This document shows, piece after piece, positions 1-6,517 of a stretch of DNA of 11,817 bases. Origin of the DNA: Bifidobacterium breve (GTDB lineage: Bacteria; Actinomycetota; Thermoleophilia; Miltoncostaeales; Miltoncostaeaceae). The notes under the pieces were generated by a model, which saw only the letters and a list, made by a program, of their open reading frames with translations, was not told where the DNA came from and did no database searches. Position 1 is the first letter of the stretch, and the number at the start of each line of letters is the position of its first letter. The stretch lies in the NCBI GenBank assembly GCA_945876305.1, contig CAMCOB010000033.1, positions 1-11,817 on the forward strand, in the 5' to 3' direction. Position numbers and translations under genes: made by a program.

Positions 1-468
1 GACGGCCTCATGCTGCTGGTGTGGGATGGCTGGCGCAGTATCGAGACCCAGTCGGCGCTGTTTGAGGCCTACATCGGCGACCTGGCGGGGCAGTACCCAA
101 CCTTCACGCGCGCGCAGTTGGAGGATGCCGCCCGCACGTATGTCACGCCACCGAGGCCTCCGCACCACGCACCGCCACCGCACTTCACGGGTGCCGCGGT
201 GGATCTGACCCTCGCCGACGCCGACGGCGTGCCGCTGGATCTGGGCACGTCCTTCGATGCATTTGTGCCCGAGGCCGGTGCCGCGGCGCTTGAAGACATC
301 GACATGCCGGCGCGCGCCAACCGTCGCCTGCTCTTCTGGGCGATGCACGATGAGGGCTTCACCGCGTATGTGGAGGAGTGGTGGCACTTCGATCACGGCG
401 ATCAGTTCTGGGGCGTCGTGAGCGGCCAGCGCGCCCGCTATGCGGGCATTACCGGCCCCACGGCATAG
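1..468 (+). CDS. D-Ala-D-Ala dipeptidase, VanX-type (peptidase M15D), 5'-truncated
   Basis: This is the 3' part of a zinc metallopeptidase of the VanX/DdpX family, which cleaves D-alanyl-D-alanine and acts in peptidoglycan turnover or, in some bacteria, glycopeptide resistance. The frame is open from base 1, so the true start lies upstream; an internal ATG at 10 is unlikely to be the start because the family is about 200 residues and conserved sequence begins at once. Visible family features are the WDGWR stretch (catalytic-type Arg, bases 34-36), a zinc-binding His/Asp pair in HFTGAAVD (His codon 181-183, Asp codon 202-204, with the family spacing of seven residues) and the catalytic Glu plus third zinc ligand in EWWHF (Glu 376-378, His 385-387). 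The residues before the first His are a proline/histidine-rich run rather than the usual serine-containing one. It ends 10 bp before the prenyltransferase gene. No vanA/vanH-like partner is visible, so a housekeeping wall-recycling role is more likely than resistance (inference). Confidence 0.85.
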   Translation, partial: DGLMLLVWDGWRSIETQSALFEAYIGDLAGQYPTFTRAQLEDAARTYVTPPRPPHHAPPPHFTGAAVDLTLADADGVPLDLGTSFDAFVPEAGAAALEDIDMPARANRRLLFWAMHDEGFTAYVEEWWHFDHGDQFWGVVSGQRARYAGITGPTA

Positions 469-481
469 GATCGCCCTGATG
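466..481 (+). promoter_or_regulatory. Start region of the prenyltransferase gene: AGGA Shine-Dalgarno or TAGGAT -10 element
   Basis: The sequence TAGGATCGCCCTGATG can be read in two ways. AGGA (467-470) lies 8 nt before the ATG at 479 and would serve as a ribosome binding site. TAGGAT (466-471) also matches a TANNNT -10 hexamer 7 nt before the ATG, the placement expected for a leaderless transcript, and it overlaps the TAG stop of the upstream gene. No good -35 hexamer is visible. The string resembles the region before the response regulator at 9769-9783. The start is firm; the promoter reading is inference. Confidence 0.4.
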
Positions 482-1369
482 TCCATGTCTACGCCCGCTC
501 CGCCCCGCGCCACGGGGGCGCAGGTCGTCCCGGCGCTGCTCGGGCTCGTCAGGTTCCAGCACACGGTGTTTGCGCTTCCGTTCGCCTTCGCCGGTGCACT
601 GATGGCGCAGAACGCATGGCCGCCGATCGGCGTGCTGGCCTGGATCCTGCTGGCCATGGTGGGCGCCCGCTCGCTGGCCATGGCCCTCAACCGGCTGGTG
701 GACAGGGAGATGGATGCCCGTAACCCGCGCACGGCCGGCCGGCACATCCCCGCAGGTCGCTTGACGGTCAATCAGGTACGCGCATTCGCGCTGGTAAGCC
801 TGATTGCACTACTTGTGGCGGTATCGCAGCTGCCGTCAATCACCTGGTGGCTCTGGCCAATCCCGGTGGCGCTGTTCGTGGCCTACCCGTACGCCAAGCG
901 GTTCACGTGGGCGTGCCACCTCATCCTCGGTATCTCCATCGGTATCGCACCCATCGGGGGCTGGATCGCGGTCACCGGTCAGTTCGCCTCTGCACCCATG
1001 CTGCTGTGGCTCGCCGTGGCGCTGTGGATCGGCGGGTTCGATGTGGTCTACGCACTCCTCGACGTGGAGAGCGACCGGCGCGAGGGCGTTCACTCGGTAC
1101 CGGTGCGATTTGGCGAGCGACGCGCGCTGCGCATCGCGGCAGGCTGTCATGTGGCGACCGTCGCACTGCTGGCGCTCGCTGGCGCAGCGGCATCAGTGAC
1201 CTGGCCGTACTACGTCGCCGTGGCAGCCTGCGCGGTCATCCTCGCGTGGGAGCACCTGCACGTGCGCCCGGGTGACGCTGCACGTATCAACGCCGCGTTC
1301 GGCACGGCCAACATGGCGATGTCGGTGGTGTTTCTGGTGGGCGTCGTCGCCGAGGTGGCCGTTGCCTGA
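479..1369 (+). CDS. mqnP: UbiA-family prenyltransferase, probably menaquinone biosynthesis MqnP-like
   Basis: This integral-membrane aromatic prenyltransferase (296 aa) joins an isoprenoid diphosphate chain to an aromatic acid during quinone synthesis. The first Mg-diphosphate motif is NRLVDREMDARNPRTAGR (Asn71, Asp75, Asp79); the second is DVVYALLDVESD (Asp188, Asp195, Asp199). Hydrophobic segments along the whole length fit about eight to nine membrane helices. The long NRxxDRxxDxxNPRTAxRxIPAG form is what I associate with the bacterial UbiA subgroup assigned to the futalosine menaquinone pathway (MqnP), rather than with protoheme farnesyltransferase or MenA. An in-frame start at 440 would overlap the previous gene by 29 nt; ATG 479 has AGGA 8 nt upstream, and ATG 485 is also possible. 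Its 3' end overlaps ccmA by 8 nt, making it the first gene of the cytochrome/heme block. Family confidence is high; the exact substrate is inferred, since no other mqn gene is visible. Confidence 0.85.
   Translation: MSMSTPAPPRATGAQVVPALLGLVRFQHTVFALPFAFAGALMAQNAWPPIGVLAWILLAMVGARSLAMALNRLVDREMDARNPRTAGRHIPAGRLTVNQVRAFALVSLIALLVAVSQLPSITWWLWPIPVALFVAYPYAKRFTWACHLILGISIGIAPIGGWIAVTGQFASAPMLLWLAVALWIGGFDVVYALLDVESDRREGVHSVPVRFGERRALRIAAGCHVATVALLALAGAAASVTWPYYVAVAACAVILAWEHLHVRPGDAARINAAFGTANMAMSVVFLVGVVAEVAVA
1352..1364 (+). promoter_or_regulatory. Ribosome binding site that sets the TTG start of ccmA
   Basis: GAGGTGG at 1352-1358 lies inside the 3' end of the prenyltransferase gene, with GAGG 6 nt before TTG 1362. 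It supports TTG over the later GTG at 1377, which has no comparable purine tract at a proper distance. Confidence 0.6.
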
Positions 1370-2069
1370 ACATCTGGTGTCAGCCAGCGGGGTGGGGCAC
1401 ATCTACGGCGAACGCCCTGCCGTTGCGGATGTGCATCTTGACGTGGCCGCTGGCGAGCGGGTGGCGATTGCGGGTCCAAATGGCGCGGGCAAGAGCACGC
1501 TGCTTCGCATGATGGCCACGCTGCTGCGTACCGGCACCGGCACGCTCACAGTGCTGGGCGAGGAGTTGCCCGGTGGAGCGCGCCGGGCACGGTGCGGCAT
1601 CGGCTACCTGGCGCACGATCCCCTGGCATACCTCGACCTCTCCCCGCGGCAGAACCTGCAGGTATATGCCGACCTCTTCGGGGTGCAGGATGCCGACCGG
1701 CGCATTGATGACCTGCTCGACCGGGTTGACCTCATCGCACGGGCCGACGATCTGGTGCGGGTGCTCAGCCGCGGCATGGCGCAGCGGCTTGCCCTTGCCC
1801 GCATGCTGCTGCATGGGCCGCGGCTCTTGCTGCTCGACGAGCCCCACGCAAGCCTCGATGCCGCTGGAGCGGCGTTGCTCGATGCCGAGCTTGCCGCCAT
1901 GCGCACCGATGGCCGGGCGGCCGTGATCGTGACGCACGAGGTGGAGCGCATCGCATCGGTGGCCGATCGCCTGGTGGTGATGCGCCGCGGGCGCATCGTG
2001 GTGGACGAGCCGGTGGCCGGTCGCGGTCCGGCCCAGGTGCGCGCCCGGTACGAGGAGTGCATCGCATGA
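1362..2069 (+). CDS. ccmA: Heme exporter ATP-binding protein CcmA
   Basis: This is the ATPase subunit (235 aa from TTG 1362) of the CcmABCD complex, which uses ATP to release heme-loaded CcmE during System I cytochrome c maturation. Walker A is GPNGAGKST (38-46). The Q-loop region GYLAHDPLAYLDLSPRQNL carries His85 where most ABC ATPases have Gln, a substitution I associate with CcmA. The signature is LSRGMAQR (135-142), Walker B LLLLDE (155-160), and the switch His is His192 in VIVTHE. No ATG is available in a sensible place: an in-frame start at 1272 would add 30 arginine/tryptophan-rich residues encoded inside the previous gene. TTG 1362 has a GAGGTGG ribosome site; GTG 1377 is the alternative. 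It is followed by ccmB through an ATGA overlap. The ATPase family is certain; the CcmA assignment rests on the adjacent ccmB, ccmC and ccmD. Confidence 0.93.
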   Translation: MPEHLVSASGVGHIYGERPAVADVHLDVAAGERVAIAGPNGAGKSTLLRMMATLLRTGTGTLTVLGEELPGGARRARCGIGYLAHDPLAYLDLSPRQNLQVYADLFGVQDADRRIDDLLDRVDLIARADDLVRVLSRGMAQRLALARMLLHGPRLLLLDEPHASLDAAGAALLDAELAAMRTDGRAAVIVTHEVERIASVADRLVVMRRGRIVVDEPVAGRGPAQVRARYEECIA

Positions 2070-2770
2070 GCACAGCCGTAAACCGACCGCGGTGGACGCG
2101 TCAGCTTGCCGGACTCATCCGCAAGGACCTGCGTCTGGAGCTTCGCACCAAGGAGACCGTGGTGGCCATGGTGCTGTTCGCCATCGTCACCCTCACCATC
2201 ATGCAGTTTGGGTTCGGCACACGCGACGACGACCTCACGCGGTTCACCGGGGGGCTCATGTGGGTGACCCTCGCGTTTACCGCCGTGCTCGGCGTGGGCC
2301 GCTCGTACGTGGCTGAGCGCGAGCAGCGGGTGCTCGACGGCATCCTGGTGTCGCCGGTGCCGCGCATCGTGCTGCTGGCGGCCAAGGCGATTGCCATCGT
2401 CATCTACATGACCATCACCGAGCTGGTGGTTATCCCCGTGGTGGGCATCTTCTTCGTGAAGGGGCCGTACTGGGACTCCATCGGCTGGATCGCGCTGGTG
2501 GCACTCATTGCCAACGTGTGCATCGCCCTCTCGGGCACGTTGTTCTCGGGGCTCGCCCTGTTTACCCGCGCCCGCGATCTCATCCTGCCGGTGCTCTTTC
2601 TCCCCGCACTCGTGCCCGTGATCATCGCCGGCGCCGGCGCCACGCATGCCGTGGTGGGAGGGCCACATGACATGAGCGAGTACCGAGGGTACTGCCTCTT
2701 CCTCGTGGGCTACGCCATACTGTTTCTCCTTGTCTGTATCGCCACCTACGATGCCGTCTTCGACGACTGA
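2066..2770 (+). CDS. ccmB: Heme exporter membrane protein CcmB
   Basis: This is the membrane permease subunit (234 aa) that pairs with CcmA in the System I cytochrome c maturation ABC complex. The N-terminus has the family pattern of a short amphipathic cytoplasmic segment (LIRKDLRLELRTKE, about 17-30) before the first membrane helix, followed by six hydrophobic segments. An ER/EQRVLDGILVSP-like stretch (about 88-101) after the second helix is characteristic of CcmB. Length is close to the usual 220 residues. ATG 2066 overlaps the ccmA stop by 4 nt and has GAGGA (2052-2056) 9 nt upstream; GTG 2057 would add only three residues and has a poorer ribosome site. The C-terminus overlaps ccmC by 20 nt. 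Translation is probably coupled to ccmA (inference from the overlap). Confidence 0.9.
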   Translation: MSTAVNRPRWTRQLAGLIRKDLRLELRTKETVVAMVLFAIVTLTIMQFGFGTRDDDLTRFTGGLMWVTLAFTAVLGVGRSYVAEREQRVLDGILVSPVPRIVLLAAKAIAIVIYMTITELVVIPVVGIFFVKGPYWDSIGWIALVALIANVCIALSGTLFSGLALFTRARDLILPVLFLPALVPVIIAGAGATHAVVGGPHDMSEYRGYCLFLVGYAILFLLVCIATYDAVFDD

Positions 2771-3470
2771 TCACGCCTCCCGGCGTGTGATCGGTGCCCG
2801 TGCGGCGCTCATTTGGGGTGTCATCGCCACAGTGCTGGTGACCGTGGCAAGTGTGGGCGTGTTCCTCGTCGCCCCTGAGGACGCCGATCAGGGCGCGATC
2901 CAGCGCATCTTCTACTTCCACGTGGCAATCGCGCTGGTGTCCCTGGTGGCATTCGCCGTGGCCTGCGTGGCCGGGATCCTGTTCCTGCGCACCCGCAAAC
3001 TGCGCTGGGATGACGTGAGCGTGACCGCGGTCCGCATCGGGATCCTCTTCTCAGTGCTTGTGATCATCACCGGGTCCATCTGGGCCAAGGCCTCGTGGGG
3101 CACCTGGTGGGTGTGGGCCGATCCGCGGCTTGTGACCTACCTCATCGTGGTGCTCATCTACGCCGCGTACTTCGTGCTGCGATCCTCGGTCGATGATGAC
3201 CGCCGCCTCCGATTTTCGGCCATTTACGCCATCGTGGGGTTCGTGTCCGTCCCGCTCTCGTTCTATTCGGTACGAGTTGCCCAATCGTTCGTCCACCCGG
3301 TCGTATTCACGAGCGGGGGTGCCAACATGCCGAATTCGATGCTCATCTGGTTCCTCATCTCGCTGGCCGCGATGCTGGCGCTCTTCATCGCACTGCTCGA
3401 GGTTGAGTTAGTGGGCCGTCGCACGGAGCGCGCGTTGCGCGCCCTCACCCTGCGTCTGGAGTCGTCATGA
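2751..3470 (+). CDS. ccmC: Heme-handling protein CcmC (WWD domain)
   Basis: This polytopic membrane protein (239 aa, about six helices) presents heme to CcmE in System I cytochrome c maturation. Its outward-facing tryptophan-rich WWD motif is WGTWWVWADPRL (116-127). The two probable heme-ligand histidines flank it: His57 in IFYFHVAIAL and His182 in SFVHPVVF. The motif has one extra residue (Ala123) between the last Trp and the Asp compared with the WxWD form I know. ATG 2751 gives a sensible short N-terminus before the first helix. TTG 2730 would add seven residues; neither has a clear ribosome site, which fits translational coupling to ccmB (20-nt overlap). It ends in an ATGA overlap with the small ccmD-like gene. 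CcsA/ResC proteins also carry WWD motifs, but the short length and neighbours favour CcmC. Confidence 0.92.
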   Translation: MPSSTTDHASRRVIGARAALIWGVIATVLVTVASVGVFLVAPEDADQGAIQRIFYFHVAIALVSLVAFAVACVAGILFLRTRKLRWDDVSVTAVRIGILFSVLVIITGSIWAKASWGTWWVWADPRLVTYLIVVLIYAAYFVLRSSVDDDRRLRFSAIYAIVGFVSVPLSFYSVRVAQSFVHPVVFTSGGANMPNSMLIWFLISLAAMLALFIALLEVELVGRRTERALRALTLRLESS

Positions 3471-3646
3471 CCGGTGGCAACCAGTACGTGGTGGCTGCAT
3501 ATGCGGTTATCTGGTTTCTGGTCCTCGCCTACGTAGTGATGCTGGGAGCGCGTACCGCACGGGTGGGCCGGCAGGTGGAGGCCATTACCCGCATGCTTGA
3601 TCGCAAAGCCGCCGAATCCGACCCCCCCGAGGGGGATGACGGCTGA
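3467..3646 (+). CDS. ccmD: CcmD-like small membrane protein
   Basis: A 59-residue frame starts at an ATG overlapping the ccmC stop by 4 nt and ends with a TGA sharing one base with the next ATG. It reads as a short polar N-terminus (MTGGNQ), a single hydrophobic helix (about 7-27, from YVVAAYAVIW to LAYVVML), then a basic arginine-rich segment and an acidic tail (ESDPPEGDDG). One helix, an aromatic start at its outer edge, a basic cytoplasmic side and a place directly after ccmC are hallmarks of CcmD, which helps release holo-CcmE from the CcmABC complex. Sequence conservation in CcmD is low, so the call depends on position and topology. It has stop/start coupling on both sides, supporting that it is translated. 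Confidence 0.85.
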   Translation: MTGGNQYVVAAYAVIWFLVLAYVVMLGARTARVGRQVEAITRMLDRKAAESDPPEGDDG

Positions 3647-4305
3647 TGGCCCGCCCGTTGTTCCCCGTATTCCTCGACCTGACTGATCGCCTCGTCGTTG
3701 TGGTGGGTGGGGGAGCAGTGGCCACTGAGCGCGCTGCCAAGCTGGCAGCGCATGGTGCGTCAGTTCGTGTGGTGAGCCCCGATCTCTCGCCCGGGCTTCA
3801 GCGCCTGGTCGCTGATTCCACGGTGGCCGACCACCGCGCCCGTCGGTATGAAGATGGCGACCTCGACGGTGCCGTGCTGGTGGTTGCCGCCACCGACGAT
3901 GCCGCGGTGAACCGCCGGGTACGCGACGCCGCACGTGCGGCGGGTGCCGAGGTGAATGTGGCAGACGACCCTGCTGGGTCCACAGCCGTGATTCCCGCAC
4001 TCATGCGCAGTGGTGATCTGGCCATCGCGATCACCACGGGCGGGGCAAGTCCCGTGGTGTCACGGCGTATCCGCGAGGACCTCGAAGATCGCTTTGGGCC
4101 GGGATGGGCGGGCCTGATCGACCTGCTGGCCGAGAGCCGCGATGACCTCATCGCGGCCCGTCCGGTTATCGCCGACCGGCGCGCCGCGGTGGAGGCGCTT
4201 ATCGACTCCGGCGTGGTGGACCGCATCGCCGACGCGGGGCCCGGCGCATGCCGCACTGAGGTACGCGAGATGCTCGGCCTGCAACCGGTGAGTGAGGCCG
4301 CCTGA
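3646..4305 (+). CDS. sirC: Precorrin-2 dehydrogenase / siroheme synthase N-terminal type (SirC/CysG-N/Met8 family)
   Basis: This NAD-dependent enzyme (219 aa) oxidises precorrin-2 to sirohydrochlorin; some family members also insert iron to give siroheme. The N-terminal PVFLDL and Rossmann loop VVVVGGGAVATERAAKL (17-33) are followed by VVSPD, which ends the second strand. Further family blocks are VVAATDDAAVNRRV (79-92), NVADDP (104-109), VIPALMRSGDLAIAITTG (115-132) and GGASPV (132-137) before an RRIREDLE helix. It lacks a methyltransferase domain; that activity is supplied by the CobA half of the gene at 6514. ATG 3646 shares its A with the ccmD stop and has GAGGGGG (3629-3635) upstream. 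Its stop shares one base with the hemA start. Whether it is dehydrogenase-only or bifunctional cannot be told from sequence alone. Confidence 0.9.
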   Translation: MARPLFPVFLDLTDRLVVVVGGGAVATERAAKLAAHGASVRVVSPDLSPGLQRLVADSTVADHRARRYEDGDLDGAVLVVAATDDAAVNRRVRDAARAAGAEVNVADDPAGSTAVIPALMRSGDLAIAITTGGASPVVSRRIREDLEDRFGPGWAGLIDLLAESRDDLIAARPVIADRRAAVEALIDSGVVDRIADAGPGACRTEVREMLGLQPVSEAA

Positions 4306-5639
4306 TGTCGCGCATCGTCGCCGTGGGTATCTCCCATAAGACCGCACCGGTTGAGCAGCGCGAGAAGATTGCGCTCACTGATGCCACCACGCGCACGCTC
4401 GTGCATCAGCTGGTCCGCCACCCGGACATTGCCGAGGCCGTTGTTATCTCCACGTGCAATCGCACCGAGGCCTACGTGCACGCACTCGATGCCAGTGCGG
4501 CCGAAGAGGCCATCTGCGAGGCGTTGGTGGAGAACAGCACCATGACCCGGTCGGAGTTCGATTGCGCGCGCTACGCGCTGGTTGATGACCGGGCCGTGGC
4601 CCACCTGCTGCGCGTGTCATCGAGCCTCGACTCGATGGTGGTGGGCGAGAGTGAGATCCAGGGGCAGGTGCGCGGTGCCTGGGAGTCGGCCATCGACGAG
4701 GACGCCACGGGCGTGCTGCTCGACCGACTCTTCCGCCAGGCACTCGAGGCCGGCAAGCGCGTGCGCACCGAGACCAAAGTTGCCGTGCGGCCCGTGTCGA
4801 TCTCCACCGTTGCTGCCGACCTCGCCCGCGAAGCCCTGCCCGACATCGGGGGATGCCGTGGGCTGGTGGTGGGTGGCGGCAGAATGGCCGAGGTCACTGC
4901 GCGCGCGCTCATGGAGCGTGGGCTGGGCGAGCTGGTGGTCATCAACCGCACGGTTGGCACGGCGCGTGAGATTGCCGAGCGCCTTGGCGGAATGGGCCTC
5001 GGCTTCGACCGCCTGGCCCACGAGCTGGCCGAGGCCGATGTGGTGGTGTGCTCGACTGACGCCCCGCACCCGGTGATTTCTGCCGACAACATCACCGCCG
5101 CACTCGCCGACCGCCCCACACGCCCAATTGTGCTTATTGATATCGCGGTGCCGCGCGATGTCGAGGCTTCCGCATCGGCCGTGCACGGCGCTGTGCTGTT
5201 TGACATTGACGACCTGGAACGAGTGGTGGCGCAGCACCGCGACGAGCGCCAGGAGCATGCGCACCGAGCCGAGGTGATCGTGGGCGAGGAGGTGGAGCGG
5301 TACGCCGAGTGGCGTACCGGCCTCGCGGTGACGCCGGTCATTACATCTCTTCGCGAGATGGCCGAGGCGGTGCGGCAGGGCGAGATCGCCCGGGTGGCCC
5401 GCGGCGACGAGCCCCTCAGCGAGGCGGAGCACGCGCGTTTGGATGCCGTCACGCGGGCCATGCTCAACAAGTTGCTGCACGAGCCCACCGTGCGCGCGAG
5501 AGAAGCCGCTGGATCACAGGATGGCCTCAGGCATATCGACTCCCTGCGCTACCTGTTTGGGCTGGATCTCCCGGATCACCCGCCGGCTGGCGATGGCTCT
5601 GAGGCGCCGCAGGCGTCGTCATCCCGCCACCTGGGCTGA
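4305..5639 (+). CDS. hemA: Glutamyl-tRNA reductase HemA
   Basis: This enzyme (444 aa) uses NADPH to reduce glutamyl-tRNA(Glu) to glutamate-1-semialdehyde, the first committed step of C5-pathway tetrapyrrole synthesis. The catalytic domain begins GISHKTAPVEQRE and has the nucleophile Cys51 in STCNRTE. HLLRVSSSLDSMVVGESEIQGQV (about 100-122) is the conserved block next to the active site. The NADPH domain has GLVVGGGRMAEV (186-197), where many homologues have GAGxM, then VINRT, and LIDIAVPRDVE. The C-terminal dimerisation region carries KLLHEPTVRARE. The last 20 or so residues are a proline/serine-rich tail without a known role. GTGAGG (4292-4297) is 7 nt before ATG 4305, which shares a base with the sirC stop. 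In many bacteria HemA is controlled by heme-dependent proteolysis; the sequence does not show whether that applies here. Confidence 0.97.
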   Translation: MSRIVAVGISHKTAPVEQREKIALTDATTRTLVHQLVRHPDIAEAVVISTCNRTEAYVHALDASAAEEAICEALVENSTMTRSEFDCARYALVDDRAVAHLLRVSSSLDSMVVGESEIQGQVRGAWESAIDEDATGVLLDRLFRQALEAGKRVRTETKVAVRPVSISTVAADLAREALPDIGGCRGLVVGGGRMAEVTARALMERGLGELVVINRTVGTAREIAERLGGMGLGFDRLAHELAEADVVVCSTDAPHPVISADNITAALADRPTRPIVLIDIAVPRDVEASASAVHGAVLFDIDDLERVVAQHRDERQEHAHRAEVIVGEEVERYAEWRTGLAVTPVITSLREMAEAVRQGEIARVARGDEPLSEAEHARLDAVTRAMLNKLLHEPTVRAREAAGSQDGLRHIDSLRYLFGLDLPDHPPAGDGSEAPQASSSRHLG

Positions 5640-5647
5640 CGCCCCTG

Positions 5648-6517
5648 ATGCGCATCACCGTGGCCACGCGGCGCTCCGCCCTTGCGCTCGCGCAGTCGCG
5701 TGCGGTGGCGTCGTCGCTTGAGGCTCATGGGCATGAGGTGGCATTGCTCGAGCTGACGACGACGGGCGACCAGTGGAGCCTCGCTGGCTCACCCGACCAG
5801 CCCGGTGCCGATGTAAAGGGCATGTTCGTGAAGGAGCTGGAAGAGGCGCTGCTTGATGGCCGCGCCGACATTGCCGTGCACTCGGCCAAGGACCTGCCGG
5901 GCGACCTGCCCCCCGGGCTCGTCGTGCTGGCCACACCGCCCCGCGAAGACCCGGGCGACGTGCTGGTGGGTGAGCCAGGAGGGCTTGCCGCGCTTGCACC
6001 CGGTGCGCGGGTGGGTACCACCAGCCCGCGCCGCCGTGCGCAGGTACTGGCGGTGCGCCCCGATCTTCAGGTGGTGGAGGTGCGCGGCAACGTCGACACC
6101 CGTCTTGGCAAGTTGGATGCCGGCGAGGTTGATGCCCTGGTGCTGGCTGCGGCTGGTCTGGCACGCCTGGGCATTACCCGGGCCGATGCCACGGCGCTGC
6201 CGCTCGATATGTGTGTGCCCGCGGCAGGTCAGGGCATCGTGGCGATTGAGGGCCGGGTGGACGACCAGGCCATACGTGATGCCTGCGCCGTGCTCGACGA
6301 CCCGTCATCGCGGGCCTGCCTCGTTGCCGAGCGCGCATTTCTTGCCCGTTTGGGTGGGGGCTGTTCGGTGCCGGCGGGAGCGCTGTGTACTCGCGACGGC
6401 GAGTCGCTGCGTATTCGCGCATGGTGGGATGGCTCGGGCCGCACCGCCGACCTCACGGGCGATGTGGGCGATCCGGCGGCCCTGGGTGTGCGTGCGGCGT
6501 ACGAGGTGGGCGCATGA
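5648..6517 (+). CDS. hemC: Porphobilinogen deaminase (hydroxymethylbilane synthase) HemC
   Basis: This cytosolic enzyme (289 aa) condenses four porphobilinogen molecules into hydroxymethylbilane on a dipyrromethane cofactor. Seen motifs: ATRRSALALAQS (6-17), KGMFVKELEEALLDGRADIAVHSAKDLP (57-84, catalytic Asp74), GTTSPRRRAQ (123-132, usually GTSSLRR), RGNVDTRLGKL (146-156), PAAGQGIVAIE (191-201) and ERAFLARLGGGCSVPAGA (229 onward), with Cys239 as the cofactor attachment residue. Length is slightly below the common 300-315. The start fits the family N-terminus, although no Shine-Dalgarno sequence precedes it. The 8-nt gap after hemA suggests reinitiation by ribosomes finishing hemA (inference). 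Its end overlaps the next gene by 4 nt, and GAGGTGGG near its 3' end serves as that gene's ribosome site. Confidence 0.97.
   Translation: MRITVATRRSALALAQSRAVASSLEAHGHEVALLELTTTGDQWSLAGSPDQPGADVKGMFVKELEEALLDGRADIAVHSAKDLPGDLPPGLVVLATPPREDPGDVLVGEPGGLAALAPGARVGTTSPRRRAQVLAVRPDLQVVEVRGNVDTRLGKLDAGEVDALVLAAAGLARLGITRADATALPLDMCVPAAGQGIVAIEGRVDDQAIRDACAVLDDPSSRACLVAERAFLARLGGGCSVPAGALCTRDGESLRIRAWWDGSGRTADLTGDVGDPAALGVRAAYEVGA

Noticed and set aside
1604..2668. Long - strand frame opposite ccmA/ccmB
   Set aside because: Spans two real genes in antisense and is His/Gly/Arg-rich; no start signals.
3467..3646. Riboswitch or non-coding spacer between ccmC and sirC
   Set aside because: The segment is completely filled by a frame with coupled start and stop and a CcmD-like membrane helix.
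4571..5488. Long - strand frames opposite hemA
   Set aside because: Antisense shadow of hemA; Ser/Arg-rich low-complexity translation with no recognisable motif.
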